This document shows positions 35,111 through 48,400 of a DNA stretch of 64,000 bases, piece by piece (the stretch's first letter is position 1; every line of letters begins with the position of its first letter). Where the stretch lies: NCBI GenBank assembly GCA_004794785.1, contig SJOL01008365.1, positions 324,480-388,479 of the forward strand, given 5' to 3'. The notes beneath the pieces were generated by a model, which was not told where the DNA came from, ran no database searches, and saw only the letters and a list, made by a program, of their open reading frames with translations. This DNA comes from Opisthorchis felineus (taxonomy: Eukaryota; Platyhelminthes; Trematoda; Opisthorchiida; Opisthorchiidae). The translations under genes and the position numbers were made by a program.

Positions 35111-37649
35111 CAGGCAGTGTTATATAGATAAGGTTTCCACAAACCTACTTTTTATTTAAAAAAAGACTGACTGGTAAACATCTTTAGCAAACAATGAGTT
35201 CACATTCAAAGCTACTTTTCAAAACGGTGCTCCTTAGGTGGAATGTCTGAATAGCTGTAATATGTGCATGTGAGTATCTCAAAAGAACTCCAAGTAACGA
35301 CTTTACAAACGCTCATAATTTTTAGAAGCAGAAACCAAAGTGTTCCGATTACCATGTACGTCTCAATGCAATAAAGTGAAGCCTCACTAGGAGGTAAATT
35401 CGACGGAGGGAACTTAGTCGTCTACGACTGAGGGGACGTAGGGCTCCTACACAAATTTCCGTGCTATACCTAAAAGTCCATGAATAGCAGGCCTAATACG
35501 TTTACTAAAGACACCAGTATGGTGAAGATATTTGTTAATTCCTGAGTATCTCTGTTTTATGTCATTACTCTATACCTCACAGTAAGTTTATATCAACATA
35601 ACAACGGGTTTCGGGAGTCGTTGAGAGCACCACAGTTTAATCGCCACGCATGATTGAATCGTTACCTTACCGTCACTGGGTACTTGCAGCAGTTCCACAA
35701 AAGAGAACGATACATAAAAACGGTAAGCATATCTCAGTAAGCCCCTCGACCAAGAGCATCCAAGTCAACAGATTACTTGTATGGATCGACTAAAAGAGGT
35801 CCTCCTTATTTGGGTACTTTTAAAGGAGGTAGGTTAGATACCTTATGTGGGCTCAACTGTGCTTCTACGTATACCACCCCATTTACATTTAGCTCAACGT
35901 ATCGGCCTAATGAGGTATGTAAATGAACGAAAAACCACATACATCTGCCTGAATCAGCTGTGTCCGCCCTCACAAAGTATAGTTTAAAACAAAAACCGGG
36001 AATGAAACTACTCAAATTAATCCCATCACATAGTTCTGGTTTATGAACAAGCCTAAAACCCCAGCGTATTGCAACGCGGTCGATACTCGTTCAAGGAAAT
36101 AATTCACTGTACGACTCCATGAAAATATCGGTCTGAAATGACGCGGATGGGTTTACAGCTTATGCTTCCCTAGCTTTTGTTGGGATTCTACCTTCCATAC
36201 GTCCGTTAGCAAGCTGAATTAATTCGGTTACAGGTCTGCTGGGCATGGTGAATGATGAGTACTTAAAGATGAAGTAGAAGATACATCGGGTGGAGACAAA
36301 CTGCCCGTTCTTGAAACTACGGGGTCCCTTAGGTCTGCACTGAACGTCTTTTGTGAGTCAATGATGTATCTATAACTCCGATTTGAGGAATGGCCCACAA
36401 ACCTTCAGTAGAACACGCGCAAATTCTACCTAACCCTTACTTAAGGATCTCCCATTCGGGTTTTACGATACGAATAACGCCACCTGTTCCAACTACGGCC
36501 TTCCTAATAAAAAATATGTAGAGTGTAGGGCAAGCAGGACAAAAGGGCCATTTCAACCAAAGATGGCGTATTCAGAAAAGATAACAAAGCCATACAGATG
36601 AGGGCTTTAATATGACCAAAATAAGTCCACTGTCAATGAGATGCACCTGATCAACACATGTTGCAGATGTCTGCAATCGAAGTCTTCGTCAGTGAGTACT
36701 ACAGGTGACCAACAAATATCTCCAAGATGTGAGGCCATTAGGATTTAATGTAAAGAAAAGCCCTTATTGACAATGAGGTTCATTATCTAAGCTCAAAAGT
36801 AGTGACTTCTGCAGACTTACGTTTTCGTTCACAATATGTCTACTTTGACTCCTTGTTTTAGAAAAAATGCCGAAATTTTCTTCAGTTTTATATCAGTTGA
36901 CATATCAGTAAACCGTTTTATTCGTAGACGATGGTGTTTTCTAGGGTATTCTGCTGTTGTAATATTTTTCAGGTACTTCACGTGTTTGTGCAATATTAAA
37001 ATCCATTTGAGTGACAGGTCGAAAGCGGTTTGGAACAGCAATAATGAAAAAAATGTGTAAAGTACTAAAATATATCTTTACTTGAGTTGTAGAGAGGTAC
37101 ATGATGTTCGTTTCTTACCGATTCCATAGAGGGATAAAAGAGTTCCTCATCGAACACTTCACGCAACCACAACTGTCGCTTCGAATCCTGACAGAATTAC
37201 ACAGCTAGCCTGATTTTTTACCACTCCGTTGTAATAATACGCAGTTCTTCTGCTCTCTGCATCCCAGTTACTGGACTCTTCTTACCTACAAGCAATCCGG
37301 AACTAACCAGTTCGTCAGGACAGTTCATGTAGCCATTGACAACACCCAGATGTTATGGAGTTCTCACAAGATTAGTACCGCCAATGGCATCAGTAAAGTG
37401 GTAGTTGAAACGAAATTCGGATGTGTGGAAATTCGAGGATATCCCTTGACACGGTCGTTTAGACGGCACACCCTCATGCTTAGAAATGAGTATCCGTTTC
37501 GATGCTCCCTTGGGAGAATAATACTGTGATATGAACACAGCAGTATTTAGTAACCAGTTTTTGCAACACTAACCTAGTGGTGATTCTACAGCTGTTTCAG
37601 TTGAATGGTGTTTAAAGAAATGTGACCCTGTTCTCACATAATTACTCAC

Positions 37650-38247
37650 CTGTAGCGTCTTCTTGAGTCCACCTTGTGTGGTAGCACAACACCCTTTGCC
37701 CCAATTGTTTCGGTGGCAGGATTTGTTAGCAGGGCCTTCACCACCGGACTTCGGCTGTTCATTTCTCGATGCATAACCTTCGTAGATGCAGAACTGGAAC
37801 TTTCGGATGCAATAAATTTGCTGTCTGAATCCACCCGATTGCGTCCCGTCAATTGTAAGTCCACTACATCAATACTTGGTAGATTCAGCAGTGTAAACGG
37901 TTGAACACAACCTTGCGGAGTTGAAGCCGTGTGCGTCTCGGATGAGAAAAGATTGCTCTGAGATGGTTCAGGTGAACGCAATGTGCTTGCTGCAAAAGAA
38001 TCCACCGCAACTAAGGACTGCTTCTGTTTCGAGTGAACCATCCCGTCTTGTTCGCCCGTTGTGATACTTACGCTTGGAACATTTGAGTAACATTCTCCGT
38101 GAGCAGTTTCCATGTGCTCATCTTGTCCACGTGGTGACGAGGCTGAATAACCGCATACGGGACAGATGCACATGGTGACGTCTGTATCGGTTTGACTTTC
38201 GTGGAGTAAGGAACCATCATGTGATTGAGGAATTTTGCTGTCAGGAC
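37650..38247 (-). CDS. C2H2 zinc-finger protein, first exon found in the window (finger 1)
   Basis: About 199 codons. Finger 1 (CPVCGYSASSPRGQDEHMET, then AH) lies at about 38165-38100. The rest is Ser/Thr-rich spacer ending RRRY, which runs into finger 2 in the next exon. The donor is CTACAG|GTGAGT after 37650, phase 2, with an in-frame TGA if unspliced. The minus-strand acceptor cgtactacttcag above 38247 is moderate, and its phase needs one base from an upstream exon that I could not find. The frame stays open to a stop near 38295. The first in-frame ATG is at 38173, directly before finger 1, so an initiation site there is the alternative. 5' end unresolved. Confidence 0.78.
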
Positions 38248-40680
38248 CTGAAGTAGTACGGGGTATTAAAAGGACTTCAGTGGTGTCTCGTTAAAACATT
38301 GAATTATATTGACTGGATGTACGTGAATCACTTACATCAGACGGTAAAACTCCTCAAAAGATTCACGGACAGCAGCTCAAACCGATGTGTATGAAAAAAG
38401 TACTCTGAAAAATCGATTTCCTTTCGCCGAACATAAACCAACGAGCAGGCGAGCTGGCGCGCATGCACGTCTGCTTGCTCAGGCAGACAAACAAAACCCC
38501 GGTTTCTTGATTTCTGTGCGTGGTACATTTCATTCGATTCGCAGTGGACGTACGACAGTTTCGAAGCTCGCCCTCGTCCCAGATAGATGGACAAACTCAT
38601 CTGTACCTCATGAACCCGCTTAAGATGACATCCATCAGGCTTCGACCGATGCACTCAACGGTGTCGAACTGACACACAAACACACTGGCCCTGGTGATTC
38701 AAGCAGCACGGAAGAGTTATGCGACATCAAGTACACACTTATGAATGAACATGCACACGAAGCAACAGCTTACCGTGTTCGTTAATTCGAGCTAAACAAG
38801 CAACCAAAAGATTAGATACAAACATCTAAAGTGTGTGAACACGTACACACAAGCAAATGCGTGCGTAATCGAACTGAGCACACCGGGCAAGTGTCCAGTA
38901 AGCACTTGAGCCAAAAGGAAACATGTGTGTGTATCTAATTGAGAAGTTAGCTAGTGGTGCCAGGCAACCAACAAGATTGTGATTTTGTAAAAACTGGTTT
39001 CATGAAGCCCAAACTGATTTCTTTCCATCAGACAACGACAGACATCGGTAGACAGGATCCGGAAGTTCAATTGCATGCTTTAAGGGACGTGGATTTATGC
39101 TAAAATGTGCACAGTATCTGCATTTCTACTCCAGAAACAACAGGTGTACGGATCATTAGAACGAAATCCGGAATAGTTTGAACGTGCCCATGAGGGACCG
39201 AACCTGGGTCGTCATAATGGTAATCCACGACCTCACCCACTTTTGCTTGAGATTTTTTACGGTAACACACATCACTCTGTAATTGGGAAAACAAATGACT
39301 GACTTATTGGGTTTTCAAAGTATTGGGATCTCTTATCATCAGGTGCCATCATGTTTAAAATCTCCCGCTTCAGAAGTGCACATACTGAAGGCTTTCTTTT
39401 AATTTCACAATGAAGCTAAGCATCACAGACTTGTTTGAGTTACAGATGTTAGGATACTAGCTATTGACTGAAAGGTTTTTGATTTGAACCTCAAATTGGC
39501 TTACTGATTTCCCCTGTTTGGACTCGGGGTTTTCTGTGTCTCTTAACAGCTATTCAGCTAAATACTTTCACACCTTACCAGACCGGTTTGATTGGAATCG
39601 ATTCTCAGTGCGTTGCACCTCAGTAAGTAATCACTACCATAAGGAATATTCCCCTGTCGAATGGGGAGGTCAGTAGAGACAGGTAAGTATTTGAATATCA
39701 TGACATCACCTCGTAGGTTCTTCGAAAAACCTAGATTCATTGACTTTTTCTAGGAGATACGTTCATTACGTTTGCGGAGAGTTCGTGAAATACACAATCC
39801 AAGAAAGCTGACAACGAAAGAATGTGAGAAACATCCTATTTTCGTAGAGCCAGTTCGTGGAGAGCGCGGGTTTGAGTAGCGGCTTTTCTTACGATAGCAG
39901 TTTGCTCTGCCACAGTCACCTCGCAGAGTGCAAATGTGTAGCAATGAGCCTTCAACGAAGCCATCTTTCCTAAACGAACATTGTAACCCTTGAGTTTTCC
40001 GCAGAGAGAGGCGTGGGTCACTCAGTCGAAATGTACTGTCAAGAACCGAGCCAAAACTGGAGTGTGTCAAAAGGCTTTCGTGCATACACACAAAAATACA
40101 TGCGTATGTACATTTGTTGAAGAGTCCAACGCCTCAAGCAAAGCGTGGAAGTAAATGTTGCCTCTGTACTGATAACAAAGTGTCTTTGTGTGAAATTTCC
40201 GACGGCACACAAGTCGTTAAGATGGTCAGATGAATGTCCATGAGTGGAGACAAGGCGACATACAGAGAGAGGGTTGATCACTAGAGTGAATGATGTGCAA
40301 GAAACATGCTGGAAGTAGGGAAACACGATCCGGCGTAGACAAGATCTAACCCGTTTTAATCGAGTGCAAAACAAAAAGGTTCAGCAGGAAGAACATCAAA
40401 ACGTTCTAGATTTTGTACAAGAGCACGTACACAGCTAGAATAGTTTTTCTGCTTTTTGGGTCTTCATTTTACCAGGTGAGCTAGATGAGTAGTTGCAACA
40501 CGAAAGCAGCACAAGCGAACACCTTCAGCTTCCCACTATCAACCCCGTAAGAGCTGCGGAGAACGAAAGTAAAATCATATCCACAATCTCGCTGAAGACG
40601 GTCAGATGGAAAGTAGAAAAATCAGAAAGTGAAGGGGGATTGGGTAGCTCTTGAAGAGAGAAGACCAAATACAAGTAGCA
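38248..40680. other. No supported gene; upstream flank or 5' intron of the zinc-finger gene
   Basis: Short open frames on both strands (for example 38337-38654 and 39750-40091, minus) have no recognisable features. A GTAAGT on the minus strand near 38330 would leave a frame with a stop in the phase required by the next exon, so it does not supply the missing upstream exon. Confidence 0.45.
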
Positions 40681-40685
40681 AAGAT

Positions 40686-40775
40686 ACACTTCTGGGGGCG
40701 GGATTCGAATCATCGGCCTCTTGCTCAGTCGGTATAGCAAGCATCTGATAATCGGGAAACGAATGGTTCGGGTCA
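40686..40775 (+). repeat. tRNA-like sequence, probably SINE head
   Basis: TTGCTCAGTCGGTATAGCA (40711-40729) resembles a tRNA D-arm/A box. GAATGGTTCGGGTC follows 30 bases on like a T-arm/B box. The anticodon and acceptor stems do not pair well, so I read it as a tRNA-derived repeat or pseudogene, not a working tRNA. Confidence 0.35.
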
Positions 40776-41037
40776 ACTTCTAGTCTTTTGGACCATCCTT
40801 CAGGTATGTGGACTTTTCACCCCAAGCTATGCCGTTAACACTGATCAAACTTTAGGTGTTGTGGATTGTGCCATAAGTACGTATACACTGTCACGATGTG
40901 AAGGAGATGTTCCTGTGATTCTCTTACGGAAGTAACTGGGCCGCAGTCAGAAAGTCCCAGCCGCGCAGACAAAAGTAAACTGTGTTTTAATTAAGTGTGA
41001 CTTAATTAACCAATTAACTTCTCGATTTGGTAACTAA

Positions 41038-41590
41038 CTAATTTTCAATTGAGATTTCGTCTTGCCGATGAGGCCAGTCCATACTAGAAAACGAGAAACA
41101 CTGTACAGCAGTTTCATCTTTGTTGGAAACAGTCAGTAGTGCGCATCTCACGAAACTCAGAAAGTTCCGAACCCGCAACCTTCTGATCAGTATTTGAACA
41201 CTTAACCGTTTGGCCACCAGCGGCTGGTCAGTCGCGTGATTAGCTTTCACTTACATAGGACATGGCGCCGCTCATCCTTCAATCACAAAAACCACATCAT
41301 GGGGTTACATACTGACTGGCTCCTTGAATGACGACTTCTCGTAAGGCAGCTCCACTCATATTGTGAAATTATTCTCCCTCTGAGCCACTAATAGACTGAT
41401 CATATTGCCGGGAGATTTGGTAGTTTTCAACTGAGATTGCATCCTATCAGTGAGGCCAATTTATGCCGAAAAGGCAAGAAGCAGTGTATGGCTACTTCAT
41501 TCCTATCTGGAATCATCAGAACTGCGTATCTCAGCTTTTCAGCATAGATTAGCTCCACTGACTGGACGAAATCTCAACTGGAAATTACAA
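41038..41590. repeat. Cluster of diverged direct and inverted SINE-like copies
   Basis: 41040-41155 and 41427-41537 are diverged direct copies: tttcaattgagatttcgtc versus tttcaactgagattgcatc, each followed by gatgaggccagt- or gtgaggccaat-type sequence and similar downstream text. 41560-41588 is an inverted piece of the same start (gacgaaatctcaactggaaa). On the minus strand at about 41230-41165, gtggccaaacggttaagtg and aggttgcgggttcggaac are spaced like tRNA A and B boxes, suggesting a tRNA-derived head. Confidence 0.55.
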
Positions 41591-42019
41591 AATCTCTCCA
41601 CACTACGATCAATCTATTTCGTATGTGTCAATACATCCACTGTATTCTGTTTCCTTACTGACGTGCTGCACGAATGTGACATGAGATACCGAAGTGCCAC
41701 GAAACTCTATTCTTGAAGTCAGTTCCGGCCACTTCCAAGATGATTTACTGTGTAATCTTTTTTTCAGCATGGTAAGGGTACAATCTGCGATTCCAGCGAT
41801 GCTGACATGTGTACATCCATGAGCTACTGGAATACCAAAATGGGGACCTCGAGTCGGTTCTGCCTCTCGAAAGCAGTAAACAGTCTGCTTTGAATTGCCA
41901 CCCATGTGTGTGTGATATGAGGCCCGTCATCTTCAGTGAGCAAACGGTAGAGCCACTGGAGACAGTTACAATTTGGGTCCATTTGCTGACTTCAGATCAC
42001 GCGTACTCGCGTACAGGCG

Positions 42020-42210
42020 CACTTTTTGTTTTATCAAAAATATGTCGATGGGCATTCGGGAAGTACACTCATCTGCGCACTAAATTGGTGTTAACGAAAG
42101 GCAGCTGACTCCCAGCTGAATATCTCATTTATGCTATTCGTCAACCGAATTTGCCGCACAAAGGCTGCCTCGTGCTCCAGCTGGTACGGTATTCGATACT
42201 TGGGATAGTT
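42020..42210 (+). repeat. Dispersed repeat family, diverged copy 4
   Basis: Aligns with copies 1 and 2: acactcatctgcgcactaaa, actcccagctgaatatctc, ttgccgcacaaaggctgcct and tacggtattcgata. It ends ttctcagcaac like copy 3. No hammerhead core is visible. Confidence 0.7.
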
Positions 42211-45200
42211 CTCAGCAACCCTATGATCAGTGTTCCATAAAGGAAATACCTATGGATATTTTTCCGACCCAATCCGTCGGTGGTAAACACAATTTTTAGT
42301 AATAGCTGCTGAGAGTTATCGGGCGTTTGCATCACATCATTGTCTGCTGAGTCCGTATACGTGAGGCCAAGTGAACTGTTACCGAACGCTGGGAAAGATA
42401 CTACCAGGTGCATAAAAATAAGTGCAAAATCGCCTCCATATTTCACTCCCGGATCAATGTATATAAACTATTACCTTCGTATCCTCGACCCAATTTGCTC
42501 GAATTGTGAAGCGCTTGTCAAAACGACACCGCCATAGGTCTTACAGTCTCCTCATTATAAACCAATTTTACAACCCTCCGTTTTTATCTCTCGTTCTAAA
42601 GCCTTTCTTACGTCTGTCCAGATGGGTGGCACACACACACGTTTAAAAGCGTTTGAACAGAGATCCAGAGAAGGAACTCGAAGTCAGCAGGCAGCGTTAT
42701 ACGTGCACATACAACCCTTATTCTGAACATCTCGTTTTTTGCAGCATATAAGCATATAGCATAGCACTTCAAACAATTCACCCATGAAAATGGCATGTGC
42801 GTCTGCCGAGCGATTCAACAGGAACGACGATGGACTGATCGTTGGCGGCACAAGTTCACGGAGGAAGAGAGAAATAGCTGCACAGCTGCGTGGGTTGGTG
42901 GGTACACTGATAGGCAGTGCTGACGGAGAAACGAGCTTCTGTCTGGTCTGGTTCTTTTGACCGCGCACAAGAAGATGAATTGACAGCCGGAGGCAACAAA
43001 AACGGACGTACCAAGGAAAGAGAGATCGAGATGGATTTTACAGCTTCCCGTGTGAGATGCTAACTAGAACAGTTGTCCGGGCTGCATCAGTAAAGGAAAG
43101 AAAGGCTGATGCTTAGCATCGCGTTCTAATGTTGGGGCTGACACTAGGATACCCAAAAGGCGACGCAAATGGAAGGTTTAGACTGAGCTACATCCCTCTT
43201 CTCGGTACGCTACCGATAAGTTCCCTATCAAGCTGTGTAAAAAAAAGTCCAAGAACATCAGCATCACCATGACCATATGGATGCCTTACAGCCTCAAACA
43301 ATGCAAAACTTGTGGCCAGTAGAACCCAACGCAGTTGAATAATGGATTTTGTCCAGCACGCTGGTCAATGAAATGTATGGGATAATCACACGCAGCATCA
43401 AGGGAGGGGGTGTAGGTCTGTCATGGATGACGATTACTAGGATCAGAAATCCGATCAGATCTACTGATAGGAATCTGGGACGAAAGTAACCAGTTACATG
43501 CTCCCCATATTTTACAAAAAACGGCCACACATTACCATTATTCAGTTCCGGCAATACATTCGGTCGCCTAACCGATGCTCATCGAATGGATGAAACTATT
43601 CAGTGTCAAGCTGATTTAGACTGGATCAACACTTCACCAAGCTCTTTCTCATTCCACAGCCTATTCCACTAACTCCCCTCTCTCTCTTTCTACTTTTCCT
43701 AATTCTGAGACTGACAGCTCTCTTTGAACTGCCTCACGAATAACGTGTCTTCCTACGTTGATAATATCGGAACTCCCTAGATCTGTCCTCCAGCTCCGAT
43801 AGGCCACCTACTTAGCTGTCTTTATTGTCCACGAATTTAGCCAAGCCACGCAACAGGATTCTCCTAACTTCACTTGAAATCACTCAGTTTAGCTGTAGGT
43901 TATCTGTCATTGTGCCATCACTTTTGACTATACAACTCGGATCGATGCCGCTCAGATCGCTATGGCTGGTTGCGCCGGCATCGGATACTGTACTGAGAAA
44001 TAACGAAGAATTATCTCTGATTTACTGGACACCTGCTAATAGCCATCTCATAACAGACTGCATAGCAATCGAAGTGAGGAAACCTCGAGAACAAGTGGTC
44101 AAAATCTGTCTGTCTGTCTGTTGCATCCCAAAGGAGTGTAGCACTCTCAAAGACAGCTTTTAGACGGTCTGGTCCTGCAAACTCAGATATCAGAAAGGCC
44201 TAATTGATTGCTTATCTTGGACTCTTAAATTTACGCGCTGCAGCAAACGGTCACCGACCGACTTCAGTGCATTGCCAGCCCTCAATACCTATCTAGACCA
44301 TATGAATGAGTAATCGCAGGTGCTTCTGAAAGCTAGCACGTCATTCTTCGATCCAATTTTTATCACGAACCCTTTAGTTTTTTAGAAAGCCTTTGGTTGC
44401 ATAGCACTGAAACATCCATGCTAATTGTGACGTTGCAGTCAGTCGGGATAGAAGCGATAAGAAGCCGCCAGTTTTAAGTCCAGACTATTTTTGGTAGCCA
44501 CAGTTGGCCAGTCCTATCCTTTATTTGTTCGTCATTACGTCTTCAATTACAAACACGATCGTAACTGTACTTTTAACGGTTTCGTATTTTCTCATCGTCT
44601 TTTGTCTGCATCTCATGAAATACATTGTCGACCATCGGAAATTTACAATGATCGATGCAAACCGAATGACGATCTCACAAGTGCAACATTAGCGGGAGTC
44701 ACCTATTAAAACCAGCGTGCACGTGACACGACATATTCAACCGGTGTTTAATCACGAAATGGCTAAGAAAAAACACCTTGCACGTAACAATTTCTTTAAT
44801 ATGACCCTGTGACCGTACGTCACCGGCAGACCACGGGCTATCGGTTCCTACACAGCTTGAATTTGACTTGAGTTACATTTTTCTGTGTCTTAACAGTATA
44901 TTATTATATGAAGTCGCAATATATATACATATATAGTCCTTTCCCAGAGATGGCGTTTTAGTGGGACTTCCTAATACAGGATCATTTTTCAAGGAGGCCA
45001 GTACACACACAGCACAACAGCAAGAACACTGAGGTCATTCATGATATGAATGACTTTCATTCGAACTCGTGAAAAATCCAGTTTGTACAGTGTAAGCATG
45101 TCAGTGCAACATTTTGGCCATATTCCGTCAGAACAGCACTCAGAGTGTCCATTGTTCACGGGCTACACCAAGGGCATATGGACGAATATGAAAGACCGAT

Positions 45201-45360
45201 TTTTGATGGAAAATATGACGCCAATGAAAATGAAGCATTCGATAAATCTTGGACCCAGAAACCCCGGTAGGTATGTGAACTCTATTCATGTGCTCAATTT
45301 TTTTCATGAGCACACATAATACCTTGAATGAGGTAAAAACATCCCAGTCAGTAATCAACC
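42211..45360. other. No supported gene
   Basis: Short frames on both strands (for example 43825-44163, plus) show no recognisable domain. A CTGT run at 44106-44120 and TA repeats near 44920 were seen. Confidence 0.45.
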
Positions 45361-45375
45361 GTAGAGTAATCGGAT

Positions 45376-45430
45376 GGAGTGCGCCTACTTGATGAGCCCC
45401 AAGAAGGACGAAGCCGGCCGTGTGGTGTCG
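45376..45430 (+). ncRNA. Hammerhead-ribozyme-like motif (degenerate), second copy
   Basis: TTGATGAG (45389-45396), a GCCC/GGAC stem II position and GACGAAG (45407-45413) align base by base with the core at 35049-35073, and both copies share the flanks gcgc-tac on the left and gtgtcg or ctgtcg on the right. C to T at the first core position, A to G at the last, and the same C-A mismatch in stem II suggest an inactive relic. Confidence 0.5.
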
Positions 45431-48400
45431 AAGAGTCCTCATCAATCTTACGAGTAGTATGTCCTATCAAGACTGTCAGTTATCTTTACGAAAACACATT
45501 ATGCTTCCCAAGTTTATCTCTAGATACGGATTTCTGCCGCAAGAATCAAACAGTTCCTTCAACATTTAATGCTAACATTGAAAACAGTACCAAGCTACTG
45601 CGAAAATTTGAGCAAGGCAATGGGGACTGACTTACAGTTTGTTCTCCCTTCACTTTCAAGATTAGATGAGGGCTCCGTCAAGTCCAGTGGAAGGGCCTGA
45701 AAAAAGGGATGATAATGAACTTTCAGTTTTAGGTGCCTGAATAAAATTTATCGGTAAATTTAGAAGGCACTACTGGGACTAGGGCCGACGTGAATAGGTG
45801 CATTCCGATGGATACAGTTGCCAGTCCAGTAGGATTCGATTTCACTCTGAAGTTACGTATATAAGAGAAAGTTTGTCTCAATGACTTCTCGCTGGTCTGT
45901 TTACCACCGTGGTGGGTGCAAGTAGTTGGACCGGTTTGATTAGGAAATCCCAGCAAAAAAGTCACGATAAAATTCTTAAGAAAGCCTATAAGGAATGTAA
46001 CTTCCTGATATGAATCTAAAGGTGACTCGATGGAGGTGCACAAGCCCTGAGATGTTTATGTGTTTTCATGCTTGAGGTTCCATACTCCTTAAGGTAACTT
46101 ATGGTTGGACCATCTTCAGATTTTTATCTGAACAATGTAAAATTCGTAATCGTAAAAGCACGTTAACAATAGGACGATTTAACCCTAGAGACCAACAGGC
46201 AGGGGGGGCATACTTTGAACAGATGGGAAGCGCAGTCAGATCCCGGGCAGCCCTGATAACTGGGGTGGCTAACATTAACATACAGAGATGAATGTCACGC
46301 AGTTTAAATCTTTCGGAACTTTTTCACCAGATTCACATGAAAAGAAAGGCAATGAAGAAACGGTTCAGCAGTACTGAAGGCTCGATTTGAAATAGTGTTT
46401 TTCAAAACCAGCCTCAAATGAGTGCTCAGTGTTAGGACCATGGAAAACAATGTGCACAACAGAGTTGATTAGTAATACATGCGTTCTGTCGAATTTTTGA
46501 GTTGAAGAGGTACAAGATGACCAAAATCATTCATATAAAGATCGTCCTAAGACCCGATCAGTTTAGCCAGCTTGGTTTACAGTATATTAGGCAGACGGTT
46601 TACTGATCAGCCGATAGCTTAGTCTAAAAGGAGGGGAGTAGAGGATTGGAGGGATTGTTTTCTCATAACGTCACACAAACTCTTCGACTTCTCGGATTGG
46701 TCGAACACCCCGTGGTGTAAACGATGGCTCTCACTACTCACTCCCAATAAAACCGAAACAGAAGACAACAAATTGTGATCTGCTGTGAGAACAAAGGTAG
46801 TTTGTTGCACTTTGCCGATCGCATAAGCTACAGATTTTGAAGTTCACGTAAAAGTTGGACGCAGTCAGCTTTCAAAGATAATATTTCTAATGGCCATATT
46901 GTGAAAGCGGAATATACCTTGCCATCCGAAAGAACTTTGGCACAATACTGCAACCATATCCGAAGACGAAGAATTTCCTCCATTAAGTAACGCATCGTAG
47001 ACGAAGACCTTAGTCCTACAGGAACGCACATGTTCCTGTCTACCTAAATTAGCCTTAGAGATGGTAGAAATAGTAATTCAACCCAGATAAGATGACTCTT
47101 TTATTCGAGCTAACCAATCTTTGTTATTCCAGATATTAAGTGTGGCGCCGAGCGAGGGAACAGAGAAGAATACTGTACAATCAAAACCTAACATCAACTT
47201 TATCGTTTTGTTTCACGCAGTCAAACTGTGATTTGCTTTATACACATTCAACAAGCTGCAAGTTATGGAACATTGGCCTGGTTTACGTGTTAACCTCATA
47301 GAACATGACATCATGTTAAAATAGGAAGCCTTCCTCTCAATATCAGGAGCTCGATTTTAGCGGTCATATCAAGGAATCATAAAAGGATGAATGCCTTCTT
47401 GAAACGCCCCCATATTCAGCTCGGATGGCTGCGTTTGTATTGCAATCTGCGCAAGATATGTAACAATTCTGGTAGTTTTTTTAAGTCTTAGAGGCAACCG
47501 CCCTGGAAACCAAGATTGGATGTGGCTTCACAAATATTGTGTCGCTAATCTGTGTTCCCGTAATTTCTTAAGAACTCTGAAGAAGATTCTCTGGAAAGTA
47601 TACACCAATATTCCTCGTTAGTTCCTACTTGACTTGCATCCTCGCCAAGACGGGAGGTCGTTCAGCAGAATCCGTTCCCCAGAAGAAGATAAATACTCCT
47701 TTTCCCATGAGCATTTCGACTGTGAGAACATTTGGGACATCTGATCTGCGCCTAACCGACTCAGTCAATAACTCTACTGACTGGAGGGTTCGGGCTCGAA
47801 CCTCCCTTAATTGTCTTGCAATGGGGTTTCTGCATCGGTCTTGCGAAGTTGCATGCATGTTCTTTTATCAGCCAAATAGGTGAAGAAATACTGCTTTTAA
47901 ATTTGCAGTTGCTCTAGTCATAAAGTGTTTGCGTTTTACTCAGTTGATTGCATATGGCATATTCATTTTTGATCATTTTCGGTGGAAAGGCCATATTCTG
48001 GGCTTCCTCATGCCGGAACCTTGCAATCTTAGCTAGAAAGAACCTAGCAACGCCGAAACACGTGATGAGTAAACACGTGTGAAAATCGGCAGTGGACAAT
48101 AAAATGTCAAAATTGTAAACGGTGAGATACAAGTCACTAGCCCGATTAGAATGATAACCGAATTCGAACGATTTGTGAGCAGCACCATAAAAATCACCTG
48201 ATCAGGTCAATTGAGCATTATGTGCAATTCGAACTGATTCCTGGTCACAAACACGTACGCGCATGTAGATAGCTCATCTTTCAATGAGGCCTACATAAAG
48301 CAGGTGCGGGTCTATCGGTTGAAAGCAACTGTGTTACTTGCTTCATCTATGCAGATGAGCTAGTCTGGCTGATTATCCCTAATCGCTACCCAAAAGACCG

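Larger units (their letters stand above)
34628..37649 (-). other. Zinc-finger gene intron, 3.0 kb
   Basis: Includes the repeat copy with a hammerhead-like core (34885-35110). Otherwise no recognisable content. Confidence 0.6.

Noticed and set aside
38337..38654. 105-codon minus-strand frame as the missing 5' exon of the zinc-finger gene
   Set aside because: The nearby GTAAGT donor leaves the required phase with a TGA in frame.
40686..40775. A functional tRNA gene
   Set aside because: A and B boxes are visible, but acceptor and anticodon stems do not pair; better read as a tRNA-derived repeat.
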